In this document: one piece after another, positions 25,590 through 34,112 of the stretch
Layout: each line of letters begins with the position of its first letter
Position numbering within the stretch: position 1 is the stretch's first letter
NCBI RefSeq assembly: GCF_000617845.2
Contig: NZ_DF820426.1
Span: forward strand, 186,001-250,000
Source of the DNA: Bradyrhizobium sp. DOA9
Lineage (GTDB): Bacteria; Pseudomonadota; Alphaproteobacteria; Rhizobiales; Xanthobacteraceae
Reading direction: 5' to 3'
DNA: 64,000 nucleotides
Translations under genes and position numbers: made by a program
Notes under the pieces: generated by a model
Told to the model about the DNA's origin: nothing
Seen by the model: only the letters and a program-made list of their open reading frames with translations
Databases searched by the model: none

Positions 25590-27629
25590 ATGCATCATTC
25601 GGCTTTCGACTACCCTGTGACGACTGCCGAAACGACGGCAGTTCAGCTGGGCGGGAAGGTTGTGCCCGATCCATATTACTGGCTCGCGCAAGACAGCCCG
25701 AGAGTTCAAGCGTGGGTAGCGGAACAAAATCGGCTGACCTCGCACTACCTTGCCGGACTTCCGATGCGCGAATTCGTTTCGGATGCTATCCGCCGATATG
25801 ATGTCGCCAGGCCCGACCAGTTGCCAAGATTCGCTGCGGGCTCCTGGTTTTGGATCTCGATCAATCCGGAAAGCGGCAGGCCGGCCGTCTGGACAGGACC
25901 GGAATTTCCGACATCCGGACGCATCCTCTATGACACGACCGGCCTCGAATCGGCCGTTCCGACCGTCACCTGGATCAGCCCAAGTTCGGATGCGAAGATA
26001 CTCGCGCTCGGATTGTGCGAAGACGGTAGTGAAAACAATCGGATCATTTTGGTCGACGTCTCGACAGGCCTAGTTCTACCCGAAGCGCCCGAAATTGCCC
26101 TCATGGACAATTGGACGGGCGGCGTCCACTGGCTGCCCAACAACAGCGGCTTCTATTTTACAGGATTGCCAAATGGATCGGTAGATGGAGGGTTCGAAGT
26201 CTTCCTGCACGATCTCACGTCAAAGCACAGCCGCCGAGCCGAGATCGACTGGCCTCATGAAGCAGAGTACCGGGGTGTGTTCATCCGGCCCGGGACGACA
26301 TGGGCGATCGCGGTGCAGGGACTATCAGATCCGGTTCCGATTGCCGTGCTCGATCTCGCTGATCCGCACGCCAAATGGCGTTCCTTTATTCCCGAGGCCG
26401 AAGGCGGGCTGCCAGGTCAGGTATTCGCAGATCAATACATTGCTGTAACGTTCGTTGGCGCCGATCGGGGGCGGATCGTCAGTATCCCTCTTGCCGGTGA
26501 CGGGTCAGTCGACACGTGGCGCGAAATCGTTCCGGAATCCACTGTCGTCTTCAGGACGGTTATCCCTGCAGGAGACCGCTTCTATGTGACCTTGTTCAAC
26601 GACACTTATTCCGGGGTTCACATTTATGGATTGAACGGGGAGTTCATCGATAGCGTCAGCATGCCCGCCCGCGCCGCGATTACCGAGGGCATCTTTCCGA
26701 TCATGAACCTGACAAGGCCGACCTTCGAAACGACGCCACTGTTTGTGGTCTCAACGCTCACGACCTCATGGGGCATCTATAAGCACAACCCGTCTTCCGG
26801 TGGCCTGGATACGATTGTTGCGCCGGCCATCACTATTCCGGATGCGATCGTGGAGGAAGGGACAGTGCGGTCCAAGGACGGAACACCTGTGCGGTATCAT
26901 GTCCTCGGAAAAAGACGGACCGAAGCCGGGCCGCGTCCTGCACTGATCTTCGCGTACGGGGCGAGCAATCGTCCGCTCATCCCTGAATTCCCGGGTGCCA
27001 TGGCCGCCATTGTCGAGGCCGGCGGTATTTTCGTTCACGCACACATCCGAGGCGGTTCAGAGTTTGGGCTTCGCTGGTGGCTCGAAGGGAGAGCTCACAA
27101 CAAGCAGAACGGTTACGATGATCTTTACGCTGTTGCGGAGGATCTCATCGAGAAGGGTCTTACCCGGCCTGCGCAGCTGGCCGTCGCTGGAAAGTCGAAC
27201 GGCGGCATGATGGCCGGTGTCGCGATGACACAAAGACCAGACCTTTGGGCTGCAGCTGTTCCTCTCGTACCGGTTCTTGACCTCGTAGACTGGTTCAATC
27301 GACCCTACCTCCGCGGCAGCATCGAGTTTGGCGATCCAAATGATCCGCAAGATCTTGAGCGTATCCTTGCGACCTCGCCTTATCACGCGATCAAAGCTGG
27401 GGCTGCGTATCCGGCGCTTCTGGCGATCGCTGGCGCGACCGATCCCCGTTGCCCGCCGTGTCACGTCTCGAAGTTCATCGCCCGTCTGCAATCCGCACAG
27501 GCGAAGGGCAAGCCAGCCTTGATGCGGATCCACGAAAACGAGGGTCACGGAGCCGCCGCTGCAGCCGATGTTCGCGTACGGCTCAACGCAGAATGGCTTA
27601 CTTTCGTACTGTCCGAGATCGTTAGCTAA
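25590..27629 (+). CDS. Prolyl oligopeptidase family serine peptidase (S9A)
   Basis: 679 residues, normal for the family. The N-terminal beta-propeller begins with VVPDPYYWLAQDSPRVQAWV, the S9_N start block. The alpha/beta hydrolase domain carries Ser536 in GKSNGGMMAG, Asp618 in GATDPRCPP and His653 in GHGAA, a complete triad. There is no clear signal peptide, so it is probably cytoplasmic, where it would cut short proline-containing or related peptides. It lies 264 bases after the amidohydrolase; that gap holds no recognisable gene, so it may have its own promoter. A link to the transported substrate is only inferred from position. Confidence 0.9.
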   Translation: MHHSAFDYPVTTAETTAVQLGGKVVPDPYYWLAQDSPRVQAWVAEQNRLTSHYLAGLPMREFVSDAIRRYDVARPDQLPRFAAGSWFWISINPESGRPAVWTGPEFPTSGRILYDTTGLESAVPTVTWISPSSDAKILALGLCEDGSENNRIILVDVSTGLVLPEAPEIALMDNWTGGVHWLPNNSGFYFTGLPNGSVDGGFEVFLHDLTSKHSRRAEIDWPHEAEYRGVFIRPGTTWAIAVQGLSDPVPIAVLDLADPHAKWRSFIPEAEGGLPGQVFADQYIAVTFVGADRGRIVSIPLAGDGSVDTWREIVPESTVVFRTVIPAGDRFYVTLFNDTYSGVHIYGLNGEFIDSVSMPARAAITEGIFPIMNLTRPTFETTPLFVVSTLTTSWGIYKHNPSSGGLDTIVAPAITIPDAIVEEGTVRSKDGTPVRYHVLGKRRTEAGPRPALIFAYGASNRPLIPEFPGAMAAIVEAGGIFVHAHIRGGSEFGLRWWLEGRAHNKQNGYDDLYAVAEDLIEKGLTRPAQLAVAGKSNGGMMAGVAMTQRPDLWAAAVPLVPVLDLVDWFNRPYLRGSIEFGDPNDPQDLERILATSPYHAIKAGAAYPALLAIAGATDPRCPPCHVSKFIARLQSAQAKGKPALMRIHENEGHGAAAAADVRVRLNAEWLTFVLSEIVS

Positions 27630-27719
27630 GCAGGTTCAAGACAGGTACATTAGTTCGTCCGAATGACCTAAGCCCCAACTTTCATCCGTCAATAAGTAGA
27701 GTCCCGGCGACATTTGAGC

Positions 27720-27959
27720 CCAATGGGCTCGGTGAAGCAACGGGGCCGGGCGCGGCGCCCCCGGCATAGCGCCGCGCCTCGCCCCGCTGCGGTCGACAAG
27801 CACTGCAATCGACAAATTCACTCGGCGTGAGATCGCCGAGCGCAGCGTGCGGCCGAACGTTGTTGTAATCGTCCTTCCATGCAGCCACCACGCCGCAAAC
27901 CTGCCCGAGCGAGGTGAACAGCCTCTCATTGAGCAACTCGTCGCGAAGCCGGCCGTTGA
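27720..27959 (-). pseudogene. IS3-family transposase OrfB, C-terminal part (distal half, split by IS1111-type insertion)
   Basis: Read on the minus strand, this gives NGRLRDELLNERLFTSLGQV and NNVRPHAALGDLTPSEF, the end of an IS3-family DDE integrase. The preceding residues (FIESF) are found at 29319 onward, on the other side of the element at 27960-29318, so the two stretches are one gene split by insertion. The tail after TPSEF is long and Pro/Arg-rich. Confidence 0.85.
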
Positions 27960-28034
27960 TGGGGAAGACGGCCCCGCTCCCTCGCGCCGGCGATATACTG
28001 GCAATGGACGAAACCGCTAAAAGGAGCAACACCA

Positions 28035-29057
28035 ATGGAAGCCGCAACAATTGGGTTGGACATTTCGAAGCACGTATTTCACATCCATGCAGTTGATGAC
28101 CAAGGCCAAGTGGCCTGTCGCCAACGTCTCCGGCGAGGCGAGATCGTGTCGTTCTTCTCCTCGCTCGCACCTTGCCTGGTCGGCATTGAGGCCTGCGCGA
28201 CTGCTCACCACTGGGCGCGGGAGATTGGGCAGTTTGGACACGAAGTCAGATTGATTCCGCCAGCCTATGTTAAACCCTACCTCCGAAGAGGAGCCAAGAA
28301 TGACGCCGCTGACGCGGCCGCGATCTGCGAAGCCGTCAGTCGTCCCAATATGCGGTTCGTTCCAATCAAGAGCGCCGAGAACCAGGGCTTCTTGATGCTT
28401 CATCGTGCAAGAGGCCTGCTGGTCCGCCAACGCACCATGACAGCTTGCGCCATTCGGGCTCACTTTGCTGAGTTCGGAATCATTGTCGGGCAAGGCCGGC
28501 AACGGGTGGATGGTCTAGTGGACTTGTTGGATGACGAAGAACTGACGCTACCGGCCCACGCCCGCATCGCAATGGCCGTCCTTGTGAGCCAACTGAAGGA
28601 ATTGGGCCGGCAGGTCGAGGCCATCGAGCGCGAACTGGCTGAGATCCAGCGAGTAAATCCGATGGCGAAGTTGCTGTCCTCGGTTCCCGGGATCGGTCCC
28701 ATAACGGCCACGGCACTCGCCGCGACCGTGCCGGACGCGACCATGTTCCGCTCCGGGCGGGAGTTCGCGGCCTGGCTTGGCCTGACGCCTAAGCAGAATT
28801 CCACCGGCGGGAAGGACCGGCTCGGCCGCATAACAAAGCAGGGCGATTCCTATCTCAGGCACTTGCTTGTCATCGGAGCACGCAACGTCGTTCGGTACCC
28901 AAAGGCACGCTCCCGGGTTGGAGGCGGCTGGATCGAAGCCTTGCTTGAACGGCGTCGGCCGATGGTCGTCGCCATCGCCGTTGCCAACAAGTTGGCCCGG
29001 ATCGTCTGGGCGATGATGACGACCGGGGCATTCTATCGGCCTAAGCTCGCGACCTGA
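28035..29057 (+). CDS. IS110-family (IS1111-type) DEDD transposase/recombinase
   Basis: 340 residues, full length. The RuvC-like DEDD acidic residues are in TIGLDISKHVF, VGIEAC and KNDAADAAAI. The C-terminal transposase_20 region has the helix-hairpin block SVPGIGPITA and the QNSTGG segment that holds the catalytic serine expected in the family, followed by RLGRITKQGDSYLR. AAAAGGAGCAAC precedes the ATG. No stop or frameshift, in contrast with almost every other transposase nearby, so it is probably a recent arrival. Confidence 0.95.
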   Translation: MEAATIGLDISKHVFHIHAVDDQGQVACRQRLRRGEIVSFFSSLAPCLVGIEACATAHHWAREIGQFGHEVRLIPPAYVKPYLRRGAKNDAADAAAICEAVSRPNMRFVPIKSAENQGFLMLHRARGLLVRQRTMTACAIRAHFAEFGIIVGQGRQRVDGLVDLLDDEELTLPAHARIAMAVLVSQLKELGRQVEAIERELAEIQRVNPMAKLLSSVPGIGPITATALAATVPDATMFRSGREFAAWLGLTPKQNSTGGKDRLGRITKQGDSYLRHLLVIGARNVVRYPKARSRVGGGWIEALLERRRPMVVAIAVANKLARIVWAMMTTGAFYRPKLAT

Positions 29058-29298
29058 ACTGTCGCGTGTGTTGGCCACGTTATGGTGTGAGGGCAAATGA
29101 CAGCATGTTGGACACCGGCGGAGCTGGGGATCGAGCAAGCCCGAAGAGCTTTAAGCGCAACAAGCGCGACCCGTTGATGAGGCCCCGATCCGCGATCTCC
29201 ATCAGGGCCAGCGGCCATGGCATCGGTCGCAAAAACAGGCCGTATACATGAATGCACCCGAGCGGCATCCAAAGTACTGCTGAAATCCCCTTGCATCC
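29058..29298 (+). ncRNA. Candidate bridge/seek guide RNA region of the IS1111-type element
   Basis: About 240 non-coding bases between the transposase stop and the right subterminal repeat. In IS110-family elements a non-coding end encodes an RNA that directs target and donor recognition; in the IS1111 group it has been placed downstream of the transposase. CCGTTGATG at 29171-29179 equals the sequence across the left insertion junction (27953-27961). AGAGCT at 29145-29150 is the reverse complement of the first bases of the right flank (AGCTCT, 29319-29324). Guides matching opposite strands of the two target halves are what the known mechanism predicts. Exact RNA ends are unknown. Confidence 0.45.
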
Positions 29299-29318
29299 GC
29301 GGGGCCGTCTATACATGA

Positions 29319-29680
29319 AGCTCTCGATGAAACGGTTTTGGGTTGGCTTGCCGGGTGCAATGTAGTGCCACTCGATCCGGATCTCCTGGCAGCAGCGCAG
29401 AACAGCCACACCGGTGAAGTCGGTGCCATTGTCTGAGACGCACATGACCGGACCGCCACGCCGGGAACCGATCTCGAGCTCGCGCACCACACGCAAGCCG
29501 CGCAACGACGTCGGCAACCAGCGCCAGGCATTCGCGGGTAAAGTCGTCGACGATCGCTAGAATGCGGAAGATCCCAAGATCGCAGGCCACAGGGAGGACG
29601 CCTTCGCCCCGCTCAACCCGCTTGATCGCCTTCAATTTGTACGCCGTCAGAAACTGACGCTTCTTTCCTCTTCTTGCCAC
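29319..29680 (-). pseudogene. IS3-family transposase relic (OrfA start fused to OrfB core), proximal half
   Basis: On the minus strand an OrfA-like start (MARRGKKRQFLTAYKLKAIK and on to VACDLGI) is joined directly to the OrfB catalytic core (AIVDDFTRECLALVADV). About 0.7 kb appears to be deleted between them. A frame change then leads to VMCVSDNGTDFTGVA and WHYIAPGKPTQNRFIESF, where the IS1111-type element interrupts the gene; the rest is at 27720-27959. Not functional. Confidence 0.85.
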
Positions 29681-29754
29681 AGGTCATCCTCGAAATGCCT
29701 GTCAATGTAATTATCGTGTCTCACTTCAGGGGTGCAGTCCAGACTTGTCACTAT

Positions 29755-30545
29755 AAATTTCGTCGCTCCTGCCAGGCGGCCCTCAAAGCTAGGATCGAGG
29801 AGATCTGCCATGTTCGCGTACGCTCCGCCTATCGCCGTGTCCATGTGCTATTGCGCCGCGAAGGATGGCGTCACGGCCAGAACAAGAACCGCCGCGTCTA
29901 TCGCGAACGGGGCCTGCAATTGCGTAACAAATCGCCAAAGCGCTGGGTCAAGGCCAAGCTGCGCGATGACCGCCTGCCTGCGACGCGAGCCAACGAGATC
30001 TGGCCGATGGACCTTGTCCATGACCAACTGGCAACCGGGGGCAAGCTCCGGGTGCTCTCGATCACCGACATCTTCTCTCGCTTCTCGCCGGCGCAGGAGC
30101 CGCGGCTCACCTTGCACGGCACCGATGTCGTGGATGTCCTGGAAAGGCTTTGCAATGAAGTGAGAATCCCTGCCACGATTGGCATCGACCAAGAGTTTGT
30201 GTCGCGCGACCTCCATTTGTGGGCCTACCAGCGCGGCGCCACGCTGGGCTTCTCTCGCCAGGCAAGCCGACCGACAATGCCCTTATCGAAGCCTTCAATG
30301 GGCGCTTCCGGGCCGAATGTCTCAATGCTCATTGATTTCTGTCCCTTGCGGAGGCCCAGGAAAAGGTTGAGACTTGAAGCAGATGCCAAAACGAGGAACG
30401 GCCCCACTTGGCGATCGGCAATCGGCCGCCGATTTTGCTGCGAAAACACGGCGCTGCCAGCCGGCCAACGTGATCAGAGGCGCAAAACTCTAATTCCAGC
30501 TGGTCCAAAGTTTGGTCTCGCTGCACCGGGTTTGGACTACCCATT
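29755..30545 (+). pseudogene. IS3-family transposase OrfB relic
   Basis: Plus-strand remnant of another IS3-type OrfB: AYRRVHVLLRREGWRHGQNK, RANEIWPMDLVHDQL and a degenerate TIGIDQEFVSRDLHLWAYQR are in one frame. The continuation KPTDNALIEAFNGRFRAECL is in another frame, with two TGA codons where tryptophan codons are expected. The first catalytic aspartate block is altered and the 5' part is missing. It abuts the minus-strand IS3 relic on its left. Confidence 0.85.
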
Positions 30546-30668
30546 TTTGTAGGAATGCCGGGCTCTGGTCACAAACAGTTGGTGGCCCGTGCGCCACGTA
30601 GCAGTCGCCGCCGCCACGACTTAGCCACTAGCTTGGCGAACGCCTCGCAGGCTCTGCCTCTACATGTG

Positions 30669-31544
30669 CTATGATCCTACCATAAGACTGAACTTTTCTA
30701 CCATTCCGACTGGACGCCAGCTCAATTTTGTCTGCCGCAAGCCCGAAATTCCAAGATCTTGCCCCCGATTAAGGAAAGTCGCTTCTGCGGCAATCTCGCG
30801 CGCCAGTGCGTGAAGAACGTACTCGTAAGCGCCTCTGAACCCTCGTTCAGCTTTCTCATGATGTTCCACAAACATCGAAGTGTTGAGCCGCTCACCGATC
30901 GCAAATCCCACGAGCTTTTCGCCGATCTTTACCACCACTCCCCGCAAGGGCAGCAGACCAAAGTATCGGAACGCCACTTTGATGGCGACGGTTTCCTCCT
31001 CCGCCGATCTTCGACCAGCTTCTTGCTCGCTTAGCCATTTCTCTTGAAGTCTGATGCACTCAGCCGCATCACTCTCTTTCAGAGCCTGCACGGTGGGCTT
31101 AAGATCAGCGAATCGCCTAACAAGATTCCTTTTGCTTTCAAACTTCTTTCCTTTCAACGCGACCAGCTCGTCAATTTTGTAGTAGTAGTCACTGTTGTCG
31201 CGATCGAACTCGACCACCGCGCTACGTGCAAGACCACGACACAGTGAAGCTGGTAAGCGCACCCATCGGTACGTCGTGAGGCCCGGTAGCGGCTCACGCA
31301 TTATCATTTCAGGAAGCTCTCCTATCGGTGGAAAGAACTGCAATTCATTATCCGAACTCCGTTGATAGCACACTAGGAGGTGATCCTGATAAATACAGAA
31401 CTGATGATGTTTTACGTCAGCCCAACAAAGAATATTCGCAAACGTCATTTCGCAGCATATGGGCGGAAATCTAGAAAAGAATAGATCGAAGATCGACTTC
31501 TGAGACATGGATATTGTCTGCATCGCATCCGAGATATTCTTCAT
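30669..31544 (-). CDS. DUF2156 protein (phosphatidylglycerol lysyltransferase C-terminal-like GNAT fold)
   Basis: 291 residues from the ATG at 31544, preceded by GGGAGG. The family blocks are clear: DYYYKIDELVALKGKKFESK (the Y-x-Y then GKK-SKRN pattern), VVVKIGEKLVGFAIGERLN, FVEHHEKAERGFRGAYEYV and the ending LNRGQDLGISGLRQTKLSWR. Members have a double GNAT fold like the C-terminus of MprF/LPG synthases, and some use aminoacyl-tRNA as donor; the acceptor here is unknown. No membrane segments, so cytoplasmic. It follows the SET gene on the same strand after 99 bases and may be co-transcribed with it. A+T-richer than the catabolic operons. Confidence 0.85.
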   Translation of the reverse strand: MKNISDAMQTISMSQKSIFDLFFSRFPPICCEMTFANILCWADVKHHQFCIYQDHLLVCYQRSSDNELQFFPPIGELPEMIMREPLPGLTTYRWVRLPASLCRGLARSAVVEFDRDNSDYYYKIDELVALKGKKFESKRNLVRRFADLKPTVQALKESDAAECIRLQEKWLSEQEAGRRSAEEETVAIKVAFRYFGLLPLRGVVVKIGEKLVGFAIGERLNTSMFVEHHEKAERGFRGAYEYVLHALAREIAAEATFLNRGQDLGISGLRQTKLSWRPVGMVEKFSLMVGS

Positions 31545-31643
31545 AGCAATACGCCTCCCTCGGGTCCGCTTCCTCAACAATCGCGCTTCTCGTAACACCC
31601 GCACCCAGTAGAGGTGATTATCGCGCCCCGAGTCTGTTTCTTA

Positions 31644-32153
31644 CTACCGCTTCGGCTTAGAACGCGCGACGCGAGATGCTGCTGCCATTCGTACGAGGTG
31701 AGCAAGCACAACTCCTTCTATGCGACGCAAGTAGTCATTTTGATTGGTTTGGACTAGATACCCGTATCCAGCAACCCAATTGGACTTCTGACAACATCGG
31801 CACATGAACTTCTCGGCAAGAGAGTACTCCGAGCAATTGTAATCTATTGTTATCTCATCGCTCTCGCTTGCAATCTCCTTTATGGCTTGCAAGACGATAG
31901 TCTGAGATGCGACCCTGACGTAGGCGCTGGGACGACAACTATGATTAAGAAAGTCAATGTAGTCGCTACAAAGATGTTCATCACGACCAATCTGAATGGT
32001 TCTCTTGTTTGCCCTCTCTAGGACGACGCCACCGAGCTCTCCCACTATAGCGCCGCTTGAAATTGGTTTTCTTGAATACAGTCCCTGTCCATTAATCTTC
32101 GATGACCCCACGAAGAGCCAAGGACTGGTCTCGTACGCACGGATATTCGTCAT
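31644..32153 (-). CDS. Small SET-domain protein (putative protein-lysine methyltransferase)
   Basis: 169 residues from the ATG at 32153, which has an AGGAG site 8 bases upstream; the frame is open to the edge of the neighbouring insertion element, but that extension is not conserved-looking. SET motifs: GQGLYSRKPISSGAIVGE at the start, the pseudoknot motif FLNHSCRPSAYV, DEITIDYN with the catalytic tyrosine, and a post-SET-like CRCC around residue 122. Such proteins transfer methyl groups from S-adenosylmethionine to lysine; bacterial examples act on ribosomal or chromatin-like proteins and some are secreted into host cells. The IS407-type element lies only 150 bases upstream and may have removed its promoter. 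Confidence 0.85.
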   Translation of the reverse strand: MTNIRAYETSPWLFVGSSKINGQGLYSRKPISSGAIVGELGGVVLERANKRTIQIGRDEHLCSDYIDFLNHSCRPSAYVRVASQTIVLQAIKEIASESDEITIDYNCSEYSLAEKFMCRCCQKSNWVAGYGYLVQTNQNDYLRRIEGVVLAHLVRMAAASRVARSKPKR

Positions 32154-32300
32154 CACCGGCTCCTGGGTATCACGTCCTGATTGCGTCCGAACCACATCGG
32201 CTCCGCCATCTTTAGCGTCGTCCTTTGGATCTACAATTCGGTGTTCCGTTCCGCCACTACCAACCCAAATAGGAAATAAGGACTTCTCGCGGCGGAAGCG

Positions 32301-32304
32301 ACGG
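32301..32304. repeat. Left target-site duplication (ACGG) of the IS407-type element
   Basis: ACGG directly precedes the left inverted repeat and is repeated at 33577-33580 after the right one. Four bases is the usual duplication size for the IS407 group. Confidence 0.75.
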
Positions 32305-32368
32305 TGACCTTGCCCCACGGGCTTAATCCAGTTTGAAGTTCGCTCTGGCCTACGACAAGGACCAGAGC

Positions 32369-32635
32369 ATGAAGCGCAGCCGATTTTCGGAAGAACAGAT
32401 CATCGGGATTTTGAAGGAGCATGAGGCCGGCGTATCGGTCGCCGATCTGTGCCGCAAGCATGGCGTTAGCGACGCCAGCATCTACAAATGGAAAGCCAAG
32501 TTCGGTGGGATGGAGGTCTCGGAGGCCAAGCGGCTGAAGACGCTGGAGGACGAGAACACGCGGCTGAAACGGCTGCTGGCCGACGCCATGCTGGACAACG
32601 CGGCCTTGAAGGACCTCTTGGGAAAGAAGTGGTGA
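32369..32635 (+). CDS. IS3-family transposase OrfA
   Basis: 88 residues from the ATG at 32369. It has the Transposase_8 helix-turn-helix (RFSEEQIIGILKEHEAG, then VADLCRKHGVSDASIYKWK) and a leucine-zipper-like tail (RLKTLEDENTRLKRLLADAM). Its TGA overlaps the GTG start of orfB, which is in the -1 frame, so OrfB or an OrfAB fusion can be made. Confidence 0.95.
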   Translation: MKRSRFSEEQIIGILKEHEAGVSVADLCRKHGVSDASIYKWKAKFGGMEVSEAKRLKTLEDENTRLKRLLADAMLDNAALKDLLGKKW

Positions 32636-33558
32636 CGTCCGCGGCCAAGCGGAAAGCTGTCGCGCATCTCGTGGATGCCCACGGGATGAGCGAACGGCGG
32701 GCGTGTAAAGCCATCGGCTGCTGCCGCATGACCATGAGATACCAGACAACTCGGGCGGACGAAGCCGGCCTTCGCCGGCGCATGAGGGCGATCGCCCAGG
32801 AGCGCCGTCGCTTCGGCTATCGGCGCCTGCACGTTCTGCTCAAGCGGGAGGGCTACGTGATCAACCACAAGAAGCTGTTCCGGCTCTACCGGGAAGAGAG
32901 GCTTGCGGTGCGTCGCCGTGGCGGCCGCAAGCGGGCGATCGGGACCCGGGCGCCGATGACGGTGGCGATGGCGCCGAACGACCGCTGGTCGCTCGACTTC
33001 GTGTCGGATCAGCTCACCGATGGCCGCCGCTTCCGCATCCTTACCGTCGTCGATGATTGCACCCGCGAATGCCTGGCGCTGGTGGCCGACACCTCGCTCT
33101 CCGGCACCCGCGTGGCGCGGGAGCTGGACCGGCTGGTGATGGAGCGCGGCAAGCCGAAGATGGTGGTCAGCGACAACGGCAGCGAGTTCACCAGTAACGC
33201 CATCCTCAGCTGGGCCGACCAGAGCCGTGTCGACTGGCACTACATCGCGCCGGGCAAGCCCATGCAGAATGCCTTCATCGAGAGCTTCAACGGCCGGCTG
33301 CGCGATGAATTGCTGAACGAGACGCTATTCACGTCGCTGGCCCAAACCCGCGTCGCGCTCGGATGCTGGCGCGCCGATTACAACGACGCACGACCACACT
33401 CGCGGCTCGGATGGAAGACGCCGTCCGAGTTCGCCTTCACCTGCCACCCGCGCCGGGATCTGGCGCTGCGCTATGCCGAAGGCTCCGCGCCAGCTCCCGT
33501 CGCTCCCACCGCCCAACCGGGCAAATCCAACGACCGGGGCGAACTCAAAACTGGATAA
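32632..33558 (+). CDS. IS3-family transposase OrfB (DDE integrase)
   Basis: 308 residues from a GTG overlapping the orfA stop (GTGA). It has the HTH_21 region (RFGYRRLHVLLKREG) and an rve catalytic core with the first Asp in WSLDFVSDQL, the second in VVSDNGSEFTS and the Glu in NAFIESFNGRLRDELL. The C-terminus ends in NDARPHSRLGWKTPSEFA plus a 40-residue Pro-rich tail. No internal stop. Confidence 0.95.
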   Translation: MTSAAKRKAVAHLVDAHGMSERRACKAIGCCRMTMRYQTTRADEAGLRRRMRAIAQERRRFGYRRLHVLLKREGYVINHKKLFRLYREERLAVRRRGGRKRAIGTRAPMTVAMAPNDRWSLDFVSDQLTDGRRFRILTVVDDCTRECLALVADTSLSGTRVARELDRLVMERGKPKMVVSDNGSEFTSNAILSWADQSRVDWHYIAPGKPMQNAFIESFNGRLRDELLNETLFTSLAQTRVALGCWRADYNDARPHSRLGWKTPSEFAFTCHPRRDLALRYAEGSAPAPVAPTAQPGKSNDRGELKTG

Positions 33559-33576
33559 AATTTGGGGGCAAGGTCA

Positions 33577-33580
33577 ACGG
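33577..33580. repeat. Right target-site duplication (ACGG) of the IS407-type element
   Basis: Copy of the ACGG at 32301-32304, immediately after the right inverted repeat. Confidence 0.75.
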
Positions 33581-33689
33581 GGACAGCTCTACGAGCTGCA
33601 TGGGTCCGCCGAGGCCGATACGACGCGAATAGATGGGGTTACGCTTGGCGGGAGTGCCCTGCGAGAGCCCCGCCCAACCTCCAATGCTA

Positions 33690-34112
33690 TGCTGTTGGCC
33701 GAGACCCGGCAGGTCAACCGCGAGAGCAACCGACGTTATGGCAGTCCCGGCTCCACACGCAGTGCTGTGGACGCAGGGACGTGAGCCAACCGTGGCCGGA
33801 TCTAATGGCTGATTGTGGCGGCATGGCTTTCGAGCAATTAGGCGCCGCTACGTCGGGTCCACGACACCGATAGTTATCACAATCTGCCTAATGGCGCGGA
33901 TCCTGGTCGCACGGAATTTCGCCACCGCAGCTCTTAACCGCTACCGGCATGAACCTCTTAAGCCGCAAGATCGTCGGTTGGGTAATGCGCAACCATATGC
34001 GGATCCACCTCGGCGCTTCCGCGCTGTCGATGGCAATCCGCTAGCAGTGGACGTTGGCCGGATTGATCCATCATTCCGATCGCGGCGTGCAGGCGGCAAA
34101 GCAACGATAGTG
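33690..34112 (+). pseudogene. IS3-family transposase OrfB relic (second type)
   Basis: Fragments in different frames match an IS3-type OrfB different from its neighbours: ETRQVNRESNRRYGSP (start of HTH_21), RHGFRAIRRRYV, then LLSRKIVGWVMRNHMR and AGLIHHSDRGVQ, the second catalytic aspartate block. An in-frame TAG splits the last two. It stops abruptly where the IS30 relic begins. Between 33581 and 33690 no gene is recognised. Confidence 0.75.

Larger units (their letters stand above)
27960..29318 (+). mobile_element. IS110 family, IS1111-group insertion element, apparently intact
   Basis: Boundaries come from the interrupted IS3 transposase gene: the left side ends at 27959 and the gene resumes at 29319. 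Twelve-base subterminal inverted repeats, AGACGGCCCCGC (27966-27977) and GCGGGGCCGTCT (29299-29310), lie 6-8 bases inside the ends, a hallmark of the IS1111 group. The dinucleotide GA occurs at both junctions and may be the recombination core. About 75 bases precede and 260 bases follow the transposase gene. The length of about 1.36 kb fits the group. Confidence 0.85.
32305..33576 (+). mobile_element. Complete IS3-family element, IS407-like group (1272 bp)
   Basis: The ends are imperfect inverted repeats of about 37 bases, starting TGACCTTGCCCC on the left and, read from the right end inward, TGACCTTGCCCCC. Both share ATCCAGTTT further in. A 4-bp direct repeat ACGG flanks the element. It carries orfA and orfB in the usual overlapping arrangement and no disabling mutation is seen. 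Removing it joins the upstream region of the SET gene to an IS3 relic beginning near 33690. Confidence 0.9.

Noticed and set aside
28035..30545. Possible CRISPR or other repeat array
   Set aside because: No regularly spaced repeats were seen; the repeated motifs are transposase families and IS ends.
33600..34100. Possible new gene right of the IS407-type element
   Set aside because: Reading all three frames together shows IS3 OrfB blocks, including HHSDRGVQ, so it is a transposase relic.
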